Below are positions 16,836 to 24,834 of a stretch of DNA of 64,000 bases, in pieces. The notes beneath the pieces were generated by a model. The model was not told the origin of the DNA. It ran no database searches and was given only the letters and a program-made list of their open reading frames with translations. The position numbers and the translations under genes are program-made. Each line of letters opens with the position of its first letter. Position 1 is the first letter of the stretch. Origin of the DNA: Nonomuraea thailandensis (GTDB lineage Bacteria > Actinomycetota > Actinomycetes > Streptosporangiales > Streptosporangiaceae); contig NZ_JAMZEB010000002.1 of NCBI RefSeq assembly GCF_024172165.1, forward strand, positions 6,407,501-6,471,500. Direction: 5' to 3'.

Positions 16836-16874
16836 AAAAACCCCTTGAGCCACAATTGCGCTCAAGGGGTTTTT
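16836..16874. terminator. Strong bidirectional terminator
   Basis: A 15-bp perfect stem (aaaaaccccttgagc / gctcaaggggttttt) with a 9-nt loop. The A run on one side and T run on the other make it a rho-independent terminator in both directions. It separates the convergent aldo/keto reductase gene and the small leftward gene. Confidence 0.93.
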
Positions 16875-16887
16875 CGTTGTCCGGGAA

Positions 16888-17094
16888 TCACTCCGGACGC
16901 AATGACAAACCCGCGTACTCGACGCGGTCCTCATCGAGCAACGCGACCTGCTCAACTCCCGAATCCAGCAGCTCACGCCAGTTCTCGCCGAGCCAGGACT
17001 CCGCGTCGGCCTGGCTCGGAAAAACCTCTCGCGGCAAAGGGCGATCGGTTACCTCACCACCATTTGCATTTTCATAACGCCATCGCCATGTCAT
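16888..17094 (-). CDS. Conserved small actinobacterial protein
   Basis: A 68-residue protein beginning TWRWRYENANGGEV and containing PSQADAESWLGENWRELLDSGVEQVALLDED. It resembles a small conserved protein seen in many actinobacteria, with no known function. An upstream ATG would add 12 Arg/Lys-rich residues, but the internal ATG at 17094 matches homologues better. It has its own terminator downstream and no operon partner. Confidence 0.75.
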   Translation of the reverse strand: MTWRWRYENANGGEVTDRPLPREVFPSQADAESWLGENWRELLDSGVEQVALLDEDRVEYAGLSLRPE

Positions 17095-17176
17095 GCCATA
17101 CGCTCCTTTTCCGCGGGTTCGCCGGCGCACCCTCCGCAGGCACTGGAACCCTACTCCCGAGCTTGGAGGTCAATCG

Positions 17177-17833
17177 ATGCTGCGCGCGTATCGTGTTGTG
17201 GCGGGGGTCGCCCTCGGGGTGACCGCCTTCCTCTCCCTCCCCTCCTCCGCCCTCGCCTCACCCTCTCCCGGGGGCGCGACGCGGGCGTGGAGCGTCTGGC
17301 TGAGCGACGGGACCGCGTGGCTGGCCGCCGCGCCGGAGGACTCGCCGCCGGACGGCTCGGTGGTCGGCTGGCGCTTCTCGGTGGCGCCGGACGGGGCCGC
17401 CTGGGAGCCTCCCGGCGGGGACCTGCCCTCGTTCGAGGCGGTGTGCGGCAGGGACACGGCCGGCTCGGGCCACAAGCGCGTGGTGCTGGCGCTGGACTTC
17501 GGCGACGCGGAGGCCGACGCCCACCCCGGCGAGCGACCGCCCGCGCAGGCGGCGCCGGCGTGCGTGGCGGGCGCCGAGAACGCCACCACGGCCCAGCTCC
17601 TCGCCGCGGCCGCCCAGGTCCGCGTGGACGGCGCGGGCGGCGTGACGTCCGTGGACGGCTACCCGGGCTCCCCCGCGCAGGACGGCACCGCCCTCACCGC
17701 CGCCCTGCCCACGACCGCCGCGGCCGGGCCGCCGGCCCTGCTGATCGTGGCCGGCGCGGGCGCTCTGGCCCTGCTGGCGTCCGGCACCGCCGTCGCCACC
17801 CGCCGCCGCTCAAGGACCCGCTCCGGCCGCTAG
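17177..17833 (+). CDS. Secreted, membrane-anchored SCO2322-like protein
   Basis: A 218-residue protein with a signal peptide (about 1-28, ending SSALASP), an outer domain with WSVWLSDGTAWLAAA, GSVVGWRFSV, FEAVCGRD and VVLALDFGDAE, and a C-terminal transmembrane helix followed by Arg residues. The ATG has a GGAGG at good distance. The pattern resembles the SCO2322 family of Streptomyces, usually found with cobalt ECF transporters. Here it lies before cobU and cobS, which supports a link to cobalt/cobalamin, though the molecular role is unknown. Confidence 0.72.
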   Translation: MLRAYRVVAGVALGVTAFLSLPSSALASPSPGGATRAWSVWLSDGTAWLAAAPEDSPPDGSVVGWRFSVAPDGAAWEPPGGDLPSFEAVCGRDTAGSGHKRVVLALDFGDAEADAHPGERPPAQAAPACVAGAENATTAQLLAAAAQVRVDGAGGVTSVDGYPGSPAQDGTALTAALPTTAAAGPPALLIVAGAGALALLASGTAVATRRRSRTRSGR

Positions 17834-17879
17834 GCGACCCGCTCGCGCCACCGACCGCCCCGCGCCCCGGCCGCGTTCT

Positions 17880-17975
17880 GCGCCCGGCGGTGGCCCGGCG
17901 GTGGCCCGGCTGTGGCCCGGCGGTGCCCCGGCGGTGGCCCGGCGGTACCCCGGCTGTGGCGGCCCGGTGGGGGCG
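17880..17975. repeat. Degenerate 12-bp GC-rich tandem repeat
   Basis: About seven imperfect copies of a unit close to cggtggcccggc, with variants cggctgtggccc and cggtgccccggc, fill most of the gap between the SCO2322-like gene and cobU. No gene is seen in it. It may be slippage-prone spacer DNA or form secondary structure in the cobU leader. Confidence 0.8.
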
Positions 17976-18005
17976 GGGTGACGGCGGCTTTGTACGCTCG
18001 GCGCG

Positions 18006-19013
18006 GTGGAAGTCCTTCTCACCGGTACGGCGGGGAGCGCGGGCTGGCCGGAGCCCGGATGCCGCTGCGCCTCCTGCTCGGCCCTGCCCCCCGGCCACCG
18101 CCGCCCCTTCGGGCTGGTCGTGGACGGCGCGATCCCGTTCCCGTTCACCGATCCGCCCGCCGGATACCGGCCCTGCGCCGACGGTCTGGGGCTGACGGGG
18201 CCCGACGGCTCACGGCTGCTCTGCCTGCCCCAGGGACACCCCGTTCCCTCCGGCGGGTCCGCCAGGTACGACGCGGTGCTCATCGACCTCCTCGACCGCC
18301 CGGAGCGCCTCGGGGAGCTGCGGCGGGCGGGCGTGGTGGACGACGGGACCACGGTGGTGGCCGTCGGGCTCGATCACCGGGTCCGGTCGGAGGAGGAGCT
18401 GGCCAGGCGGCTGCGGCTGTGGGGTGCGCGGGCCGTCCCCGACGGGACCGGGCTGGACGTGGCGCCGGGGCGGGGAGCCGGGCCGGCGCGCCGGACGGCC
18501 GGGCGGGCGCTGCTGCTGGGCGGGTCGAGGTCGGGGAAGTCGGCCGAGGCGGAGCTGCGGCTGGCGGCCGAGCCGTACGTGACGTACGTGGCCACCGGGC
18601 CGGGCGGCGCGGGCGACGGTGAGTGGGCGGCGCGGGTGCGGGCGCATCGGGAGCGGCGGCCCGCGCACTGGAGCACCGCCGAGACCACCGACCTGGTCAC
18701 CGCGATCCGCACGGCCACCGGGCCGCTGCTGATCGACGGGCTGGGGACGTGGGTGGCGGCGGTGTTCGACGAGCACGGCGCCTGGGAGGGCGATCGTGCC
18801 CCGGTCGCCGCCCGCTGCGACGACCTCGTGGCTGCGTGGCGCCAGGCGCCCGAGCCGATCGTGGCGGTGTCGGACGAGGTGGGGATGGGCGTGGTGCCGG
18901 CCACGTCGAGCGGGCGGGCGTTCAGGGACGCCCTGGGACGGCTCAACGAGCGCCTGGCGGCCGAGTCGGAGTACGTGGCCCTGGTGGTCGCCGGCCGCCT
19001 CATCGAGCTCTGA
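18006..19013 (+). CDS. cobU: Adenosylcobinamide kinase/guanylyltransferase with N-terminal extra domain
   Basis: CobU phosphorylates adenosylcobinamide and transfers GMP to it in late cobalamin assembly. The catalytic half lies at about residues 165-335 with ALLLGGSRSGKSAEAE (P-loop), YVATG, LLIDGLGTWV and VSDEVGMGVVPATSSGRAFRDALGRLN. The first 155 residues resemble a shortened metallo-beta-lactamase-like fold (EVLLTGTAGSAGWPEPGCRCASC), without the H-x-H-x-D-H metal motif. Some Streptomyces CobU proteins, as I recall, carry a similar extension. The start is the GTG at 18006. Confidence 0.88.
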   Translation: MEVLLTGTAGSAGWPEPGCRCASCSALPPGHRRPFGLVVDGAIPFPFTDPPAGYRPCADGLGLTGPDGSRLLCLPQGHPVPSGGSARYDAVLIDLLDRPERLGELRRAGVVDDGTTVVAVGLDHRVRSEEELARRLRLWGARAVPDGTGLDVAPGRGAGPARRTAGRALLLGGSRSGKSAEAELRLAAEPYVTYVATGPGGAGDGEWAARVRAHRERRPAHWSTAETTDLVTAIRTATGPLLIDGLGTWVAAVFDEHGAWEGDRAPVAARCDDLVAAWRQAPEPIVAVSDEVGMGVVPATSSGRAFRDALGRLNERLAAESEYVALVVAGRLIEL

Positions 19014-19063
19014 ACCGCCACCACCGGCCGTCTCGTCGCCGCTCCGGCCCGCCGGGGGGATGG

Positions 19064-19864
19064 TCAGGAGCGGGCGGCGCGGGCGTACCAGCGGCCGTCC
19101 AGGCGATCCACGTGAAGGGGACGGCCGAAGCAGTCGCTGAGGCCGGCGGAGGTGAGCACGTCGGCCACCGGCCCCGCGGCCAGCACCCGGGCGTCGCGCA
19201 TGAGCATGGCGTGCGTGGTCGTCGCGGGCACCTCCTCCAGGTGGTGCGTCACCGTGACGGTGGTCAGCACGGGCCTGGTGGTGGCCAGGTCCTCCACGGC
19301 GGAGATGAGGTCCTCGCGGGCGGGCAGGTCGAGCCCCGCGAACGGCTCGTCGAGCAGCAGCACGGCGGGGTCGCCCATGAGGGCCCTGGCGACCCTGATC
19401 CTGGCCCGCTCCCCCTGCGAGCAGACGCGGAACTTCCGGTCGGCCAGGTCCTTGCAGCCGAGGTCGGCCAGCAACCGGTGGGCGCGCTCGCGCTCGGCGT
19501 CGCCGTACTTGTCCCACAGCGGAACGCTCGTCCCGGTGTGGCCGGTGAGCACCACGGTGTGCGCGGTGGCGCCCTCCTCCTCCATCAGCTCCTCGTCGAT
19601 CAGCCGCTGGCTCTCCGCGACGAGGCCGAGGTGACGGCGCAGCTCGCGCACGTCGACCCGGCCGAGCCGGTGCCCGAGCACCCTGACTGTGCCCTCGCTG
19701 GGATGCCGCACGGCCGCCGCCAGCGACAGCAGCGTCGTCTTGCCCGCGCCGTTGGGGCCGAGGATCACCCAGTGATCGCCGTAGTCCACCTGCCAATCGA
19801 CGCCGTCCAGTAGCGATTTGCCGACGACCCGGACACCTACGCCTTCCAGTTCAACCACGTGCAT
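19064..19864 (-). CDS. Stand-alone ABC transporter ATP-binding protein
   Basis: A single ABC ATPase of 266 residues: LGPNGAGKTTLLSL (Walker A), a Q-loop region LGLVAESQRL, signature CSQGERARIRVARAL (variant of LSGGQ), AVLLLDEPFAGLD (Walker B) and the switch His in VTVTHHLEEV. No membrane component is adjacent, so its partner is unknown; ModF/YlmA-like cytosolic ATPases are an alternative. It lies leftward between the rightward cobU and cobS, so it is not part of their operon. Confidence 0.88.
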   Translation of the reverse strand: MHVVELEGVGVRVVGKSLLDGVDWQVDYGDHWVILGPNGAGKTTLLSLAAAVRHPSEGTVRVLGHRLGRVDVRELRRHLGLVAESQRLIDEELMEEEGATAHTVVLTGHTGTSVPLWDKYGDAERERAHRLLADLGCKDLADRKFRVCSQGERARIRVARALMGDPAVLLLDEPFAGLDLPAREDLISAVEDLATTRPVLTTVTVTHHLEEVPATTTHAMLMRDARVLAAGPVADVLTSAGLSDCFGRPLHVDRLDGRWYARAARS

Positions 19865-19898
19865 CCCGCCACACTAGTGGGCCCTAGGATCCTGCGTT

Positions 19899-20879
19899 AT
19901 GCGGCTGATGGACGGGCTGAGGTTCGCCGTGGGCACGTTGAGCGTCCTGCCCGTGCGGGTCGAGCGGGTGGACCGGCAGGTGGCGGGGCAGGCGATGACG
20001 CTGGCCCCGGCGGTCGGGCTGCTGCTCGGGCTGATCGCCGGTCTGGCGCTGCTGCCGCCGGCGCCGCCGCTGCTCGGCGCCGCGCTGGCGCTCGGGCTGC
20101 TGGCGCTGCTCACCCGCGGCCTGCATCTCGACGGGCTGGCCGACCTGGCCGACGGGCTGGGCAGCGGCAAGCCGGCCGGCCAGGCCCTCGACATCATGAA
20201 AAAGTCGGACATCGGGCCGTTCGGCGTGATGACGCTGGTGCTGACGCTGCTCGTGCAGGTCGTGGCACTCGCCGACACCGGGCTCTGGGCCCTGGTGACG
20301 GCGTGCGTGGCCGGCCGGCTGGCGCTGACCTGGGCCTGCCGCTCCGGCGTGCCCGCCGCCCGCCCCGACGGGCTCGGCGCGATGGTCGCCGGCACCGTAC
20401 GGGGCCCGGCCGTCTGGCTCGCCACCGTGGCCGCGCTGCTCGCCGCGGCCGTGATCGGCCTGCTCTCCGCGCCGGGCACGGGCCTGTGGGCGTGGAGCGG
20501 CGGCCCCGGACCCGACCCCGGCACGGTGCTCTTCGAGGAGAAGTACTACGCCAGGTCGGCCTGCTCGCCCGATGACGCCGGCAGCTCCTGGTGCGCGCAG
20601 TCGCCGCCGCCCGGCCCGCGGTCCAACGGTGCCTTCGTCCTGCGGGAGGAGGAGCCGCAGGACGTCCGCATGGTGGCGGTGTCCGGCGGGAGCGGCGCCG
20701 GGCAGGGCCTCTCCGGGCTCGTGGTGGCGCCGGTGGCGCTGCTCGCCGGGCTCGGCGCCGCCCTGCTGCTGCTCGCGCACGCCAGGCGGCGCCTCGGCGG
20801 CATCACCGGCGACGTGCTCGGCGCCCTCGTCGAGACGGCCACGGCCGCGACCCTGGTGGTCTGCGCGATCCTCGGCTGA
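19899..20879 (+). CDS. cobS: Cobalamin synthase with a hydrophilic insertion
   Basis: CobS joins adenosylcobinamide-GDP to alpha-ribazole. The 326-residue membrane protein has MDGLRFAVGTLSVLPVR, TRGLHLDGLADLADGLGSGKPAGQALDIMKKSDIGPFGV (active-site region) and several transmembrane helices. Most CobS proteins are about 250 residues. Here a hydrophilic stretch of about 75 residues (about 195-270, with two Cys and repeated Pro/Gly/Ser) lies before the last two helices, which contain GGITGDVLGAL. The catalytic parts are intact. It is only 34 bp from the divergent ABC gene. Confidence 0.88.
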   Translation: MRLMDGLRFAVGTLSVLPVRVERVDRQVAGQAMTLAPAVGLLLGLIAGLALLPPAPPLLGAALALGLLALLTRGLHLDGLADLADGLGSGKPAGQALDIMKKSDIGPFGVMTLVLTLLVQVVALADTGLWALVTACVAGRLALTWACRSGVPAARPDGLGAMVAGTVRGPAVWLATVAALLAAAVIGLLSAPGTGLWAWSGGPGPDPGTVLFEEKYYARSACSPDDAGSSWCAQSPPPGPRSNGAFVLREEEPQDVRMVAVSGGSGAGQGLSGLVVAPVALLAGLGAALLLLAHARRRLGGITGDVLGALVETATAATLVVCAILG

Positions 20880-20908
20880 GCCGCCGCGAGGCCAGGGCCG
20901 GGCGGCTC
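20878..20908. terminator. Hairpin between convergent cobS and CPBP protease genes
   Basis: Arms gagccgcc and ggcggctc pair around a 15-nt loop, overlapping the stop codons of both genes. No T tract is present, so termination is plausible but not certain. Confidence 0.5.
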
Positions 20909-21902
20909 AGGTGACCGGTTCGGCGCGCTCGTCCCGTTCGGCGGGCTCGGCGCGTTCGGCGGGCTCGGCGCGTTCGGCGGGCTCGGCGCTCTCGGTCGGC
21001 GCCGCGGGATCGGCGGCTTCGGCCGGACGCGCGGGGCGTACCGGATAGAAGCGGAGCAGGGCCGCGCCGAGCAGCGCGAGCAGCGCCCAGCCCACCACGC
21101 CGGTGATGCCGGCCAGCAGCTCGTTCGGCGGGTCCGCGGCGTCGCCCAGCAGCAGCGCGACCCCGGCGATGGCGTTCAGCGAGCCGTGCGCCACGACCGC
21201 GGGCCACACGCTGCCCGTACGCAGCCGCAGCCACCCCATCACCACCCCGGCCAGCACGCAGAAGCCGATGAACACCAGCGCCGCCCAGGAGCCCAGCCTC
21301 GGGTAGTTGTAGCCGAGCAGCGTGAGCGGGGCGTGCCAGAGCCCCCAGACGAAGCCGGACAGCAGCAGCCCGGCGAGCATGCCGTTGGCGGACACGAGCC
21401 GCGGCACCAGCCAGCCGCGCCAGCCCCACTCCTCCCCCAGCGCGGGGATGGCGTTCAGGACGGGCCCGGCCACGACGGCGATCAGGATCTGCACGATGGC
21501 CAGCGTGGTCAGGTCGGCGGGCGCCGCCGAGCCGGCCGCCCGGTAGGCCGCGCCGAACATGCTGAGCCGGTCGAGGTCCAGCGCGACCAGCCCCAGGGCG
21601 GCGCTGATCCCCATGGCCAGGAACGCCAGCAGCGGCACCCCCAGCCAGGCCGTCAGCACGAGCACGGCGGTGCGGCCCTTGCGCTCCCCGAGCGTGAGGC
21701 CGGTCTGCCTGGCGAACTCGCGGAACGGCGTGCGCGAGACGGCCCACACGCCGAGCACGCCCACGCTGGGGGTGAACATCATCAGCGCGCCGAGCACCAG
21801 CATCAGCGGCGAGCCGAGCCCGCCGCCGAACCACAGGGGCAGCGCCACGGCCCAGGACAGCCCGAAGGCCAGGACGGTGAAGACGAGCAGGGGTCTTTTC
21901 AT
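20907..21902 (-). CDS. CPBP-family intramembrane metalloprotease
   Basis: A 331-residue polytopic membrane protein of the CAAX protease/bacteriocin-processing (Abi) family. Motif 1 is ALGEEWGWRGWLVPRL, motif 2 is VWGLWHAPLTLLG, and the last motif is VVAHGSLNAIAG; these supply the Glu and His residues of the active site. About eight hydrophobic segments are seen. The last 40 residues are a repetitive Glu/Ala/Pro/Arg tail. It overlaps the DUF1648 gene by ATGA in a GntR-controlled operon. The substrate is unknown. Confidence 0.88.
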   Translation of the reverse strand: MKRPLLVFTVLAFGLSWAVALPLWFGGGLGSPLMLVLGALMMFTPSVGVLGVWAVSRTPFREFARQTGLTLGERKGRTAVLVLTAWLGVPLLAFLAMGISAALGLVALDLDRLSMFGAAYRAAGSAAPADLTTLAIVQILIAVVAGPVLNAIPALGEEWGWRGWLVPRLVSANGMLAGLLLSGFVWGLWHAPLTLLGYNYPRLGSWAALVFIGFCVLAGVVMGWLRLRTGSVWPAVVAHGSLNAIAGVALLLGDAADPPNELLAGITGVVGWALLALLGAALLRFYPVRPARPAEAADPAAPTESAEPAERAEPAERAEPAERDERAEPVT

Positions 21903-22864
21903 GGCTGGACACGCTCCGCGATGAGGGCGTTGATGAGGGATGCGCCGCGCTCGGCGTCGTCGATGCTGATGGTGAGCTGACCGCCGGAACGGTAGCGGAG
22001 GACCAGGCATTCGCCGCCGCGCAGCATGATGGTGGCGCTTCCGGGCAGCCCGCGGAAGCCCCAGCCGCCGACCTCGCCCGGCCGGCGGATCTGCGACCAG
22101 GCGGACTCCACCTTGGACAGGGGGATCCTGCGCGCCGGCCAGCCCAGCGGGCCGAAGCCGATCGTGATCAGGTCGTCGCCGACCCTGACGGAGACGGCCA
22201 CGGTCGCGAGCCCGACGACGAGGATGATGACGAGGGCGGGCAGCAGCCCGGCCACGAAGCCGCCGGGCGCCGCGCCGGAGAGGGTCAGCACGCCCATCAC
22301 GGCGGTGAAGGCCAGCGCCAGGAGCGTGGCGGCGGCGAGCCACGGGTTGACGACGCGGCTGACCCAGACGGCCCGCTGGCCCGGCCCGAGCCTGAGCACG
22401 GGCCGCGCGCCGCTGCCCTCCGGCTCCTCGTCGGGGGCGCCCCTGCTCAGGTACGCGGCCAGCGCCCCTGCCGCGACCATGGCCCCGATCACCGCCGGGA
22501 TGTGCCAGCCGGGCAGCAGGGCCTCCCGCCACGTGGCGGCGCCGAGGTTGACGGCCAGCGTCGAGGCGTCCACGCCGAGCAGGAGCACGCCCATCCCCAC
22601 CAGGCACGCGGTGGAGGTCATCCGGGCCGCGCGCCGGTCGCGTGCCCGGCCGAGCAGGAAGAACAGCAGCCACAGCGCGGCCCAGAGGACCTGGGTCGTG
22701 ATCAGGTGACCCGTGAACGAGCTCGACCCGTCCGGCACGCTGCCCGACGACCCCCAGTGGGTGGCCAGGGGCTCGGGCAGCCGGTCGCGCAGCGCCAGGG
22801 GCGCCAGGAGCAGTGCGGTGGCCACGGCGAGCCACCACGCGACGGCGGCGACACGGGCTCTCAC
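21899..22864 (-). CDS. DUF1648 membrane protein
   Basis: A 321-residue membrane protein. The N-terminus holds the DUF1648 pattern, RLPEPLATHWGSSGSVPDG, between the first two helices; about seven hydrophobic segments follow, and the last 100 residues are a soluble PH-like region (SVRVGDDLITIGFGPLGWPARRIPLSKVESAW). It starts at a GTG coupled to the upstream GntR gene (GTGA) and overlaps the CPBP gene. DUF1648/GntR pairs resemble SdpI/SdpR-like or YtrA systems that sense envelope stress; this is inference. Confidence 0.8.
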   Translation of the reverse strand: MRARVAAVAWWLAVATALLLAPLALRDRLPEPLATHWGSSGSVPDGSSSFTGHLITTQVLWAALWLLFFLLGRARDRRAARMTSTACLVGMGVLLLGVDASTLAVNLGAATWREALLPGWHIPAVIGAMVAAGALAAYLSRGAPDEEPEGSGARPVLRLGPGQRAVWVSRVVNPWLAAATLLALAFTAVMGVLTLSGAAPGGFVAGLLPALVIILVVGLATVAVSVRVGDDLITIGFGPLGWPARRIPLSKVESAWSQIRRPGEVGGWGFRGLPGSATIMLRGGECLVLRYRSGGQLTISIDDAERGASLINALIAERVQP

Positions 22865-23208
22865 GTCAGTTCCTCCACGATGGTGATGAGGTCTTCTCGG
22901 CTGTAGCCGTACTTCTTGGCCTCGTCGAGCAGCTCGCGGGCGCGCTGGACGAGCAGGGCGCGCCCGTCCGCGCGGCCGGCCACGCTGACTCCGCGGCCTC
23001 TTCTGAACTCCAGCAGCCCCTCGTCGCGCAGGTCGCGCAGCGCGCGCAGCACGGTGTTGGGGTTGATGCCCAGCACGGCGGCCAGGTCACGGGCCGGCGG
23101 CAGGCGGTCGCCCGGCCGGTAGGAGCCCTCGCCGATGGCACGGCGGATGGCGCCCGCCACCTGCTCGTGGAGGGGGCGCGCGTCATTGAGGTCGAGCGTC
23201 AGCAACAT
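22861..23208 (-). CDS. GntR-family regulator, YtrA type
   Basis: A 115-residue regulator with a winged-helix domain (PLHEQVAGAIRRAIGEGSYRPGDRLPPARDLAAVLGINPNTVLRALRDLRDEGLLEFRRGRG) and a short C-terminal helical tail, as in YtrA-type GntR proteins that usually control membrane or transporter genes. It heads the operon with the DUF1648 and CPBP genes and probably represses it. There is no Shine-Dalgarno before the ATG; an inverted repeat begins two bases upstream, so the message may be leaderless. Confidence 0.9.
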   Translation of the reverse strand: MLLTLDLNDARPLHEQVAGAIRRAIGEGSYRPGDRLPPARDLAAVLGINPNTVLRALRDLRDEGLLEFRRGRGVSVAGRADGRALLVQRARELLDEAKKYGYSREDLITIVEELT

Positions 23209-23209
23209 G

Positions 23210-23228
23210 GTGCTAATGACACTAGCAC
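23210..23228. promoter_or_regulatory. Likely GntR autoregulatory operator
   Basis: Perfect inverted repeat GTGCTA-n7-TAGCAC directly at the start of the GntR gene, in the short divergent region shared with leucyl aminopeptidase. YtrA-type regulators commonly bind such short palindromes in their own promoters. The AT-rich sequence to the right (taatag) may hold the promoter -10 element. Confidence 0.6.
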
Positions 23229-23313
23229 TATTACTCAGATGACGCTGACCAACGATTTGTAGGATGAACCCCTGTTTGTGAGTACGCAGAAACCGTGGAT
23301 AGCATCGGTTTAC

Positions 23314-24783
23314 GTGACCACTGTGCGGCTGAACTCAGCAGATCCAGTCTCCGTCGACACCGACGCGTTGATCGTCGGTTTCCTGCCGGGCCAGGAGGGC
23401 CCCGTCCCCGCCGTGGGCGCCGAGTCCTTGGAGGCCGCTTTCGGCGGCAGGCTCGCCCCGTCGCTCGGCGCGGTGGCGTTCTCCGGCAAGGCGGGTGAGC
23501 TGGTCAAGCTGCCGACGTTCGGCGCCGTCACCGCCCCGCTGCTGGTCGCCGTCGGCCTGGGCGACGCCCCCGGCCCCGAGGATCTGCGCCGCGCCGCCGG
23601 CGCCGCCACCCGCTCCCTGGCCGGCACCGCCCGCGCCGCGCTCGCGCTGCCCGCCGGCACCGCGCAGGAGGCCGAGGCGGTCGCGCTGGGCGCGCTGCTC
23701 GGCGCCTACGCCTTCGCCCGCTACCGCACCGACGGCGAGCAGAAGGCCCCCGTGGCCGAGCTCACGGTCCTGTCGGGGCAGGCCGGCGACGCGGCCGAGC
23801 GCGCCGGCGTGCTGGCCGAGTCGGTCTCCCTCGTGCGCGACCTGGTCAACACCCCGCCGTCCGACCTGTGGCCGGCCAGGTTCGCCGAGCTCGCCGAGGA
23901 GGTCGGCGGCAAGGCGGGCCTCACCGTCGAGGTGCTGGACGAGCAGCAGCTCAGGGACGGCGGCTACGGCGGCCTCGTCGGCGTCGGCCAGGGCTCGGCC
24001 AACCCGCCGCGCCTGGTCCGCCTCTCCTACCGCCACCCCGAGGCCGGCAAGACGCTCGCCTTCGTGGGCAAGGGCATCACGTTCGACTCGGGCGGCCTGT
24101 CGCTGAAGCCGTCCGCCGCCATGGACTGGATGAAGTCCGACATGGGCGGCGCCGCGGCCGTGCTCGGCGCGGTGATCGGCATCGCGCGCCTCGGCCTGCC
24201 GGTCAACGCCGTCGGCTACCTCTGCCTGGCGGAGAACCTGCCGAGCGGCACCGCGCAGCGCCCCTCCGACGTCATCCACAGCTACAGCGGCAAGACCGTC
24301 GAGGTGCTCGACACCGACGCCGAGGGCCGCCTGGTGCTCATGGACGGCATCGCGCGCGCCGCCGAGGACTCCCCCGACCTGATCGTCGACGTGGCCACCC
24401 TCACCGGCGCCCAGATCGTCTCGCTCGGCTGGCGTACCGCGGGCGTCATGTCCAACGACGACGCCATCAGGGAGCTGGTGGTCGAGGCCGCCGGCGCCGC
24501 GGGCGAGGGCGCGTGGGGCATGCCGCTGCCCGAGGAGCTGCGCAAGGGCCTCGACTCGCCGATCGCCGACCTGGCCAACCTCCACCCGGAGCGGTGGGGC
24601 GGCATGCTGACGGCCGGCATCTTCCTGCGGGAGTTCGTGCCCGACGGGGTTCGCTGGGCGCACATCGACATGGCCGGTCCCGCCTTCAACAAGGGCGAGC
24701 CGTACGGTTACACCCCGAAGGGCGGCACGGGCGCCATCACCCGCACCCTCATCGGACTCGCAGAGCGGCACGCGAGCATCTGA
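23314..24783 (+). CDS. pepA: Leucyl aminopeptidase (M17)
   Basis: Cytosolic zinc aminopeptidase that removes N-terminal residues from peptides. The protein (489 residues from the GTG at 23314) shows GKGITFDSGGLSLKP, MKSDMGGAAAVLGA and the signature VLDTDAEGRLVLMDGI, which supply the metal ligands and active site. A GTG at 23278 would add 12 residues that do not resemble homologues; TTVRLNSADPVSVDTDAL is the more typical beginning. It is divergent from the GntR gene and precedes lpdA by about 50 bp. Confidence 0.93.
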   Translation: MTTVRLNSADPVSVDTDALIVGFLPGQEGPVPAVGAESLEAAFGGRLAPSLGAVAFSGKAGELVKLPTFGAVTAPLLVAVGLGDAPGPEDLRRAAGAATRSLAGTARAALALPAGTAQEAEAVALGALLGAYAFARYRTDGEQKAPVAELTVLSGQAGDAAERAGVLAESVSLVRDLVNTPPSDLWPARFAELAEEVGGKAGLTVEVLDEQQLRDGGYGGLVGVGQGSANPPRLVRLSYRHPEAGKTLAFVGKGITFDSGGLSLKPSAAMDWMKSDMGGAAAVLGAVIGIARLGLPVNAVGYLCLAENLPSGTAQRPSDVIHSYSGKTVEVLDTDAEGRLVLMDGIARAAEDSPDLIVDVATLTGAQIVSLGWRTAGVMSNDDAIRELVVEAAGAAGEGAWGMPLPEELRKGLDSPIADLANLHPERWGGMLTAGIFLREFVPDGVRWAHIDMAGPAFNKGEPYGYTPKGGTGAITRTLIGLAERHASI

Positions 24784-24834
24784 AACAAATGAAAAGATGA
24801 CGGCATCACGAACACCCCGACAAGGAGCCTTCCC

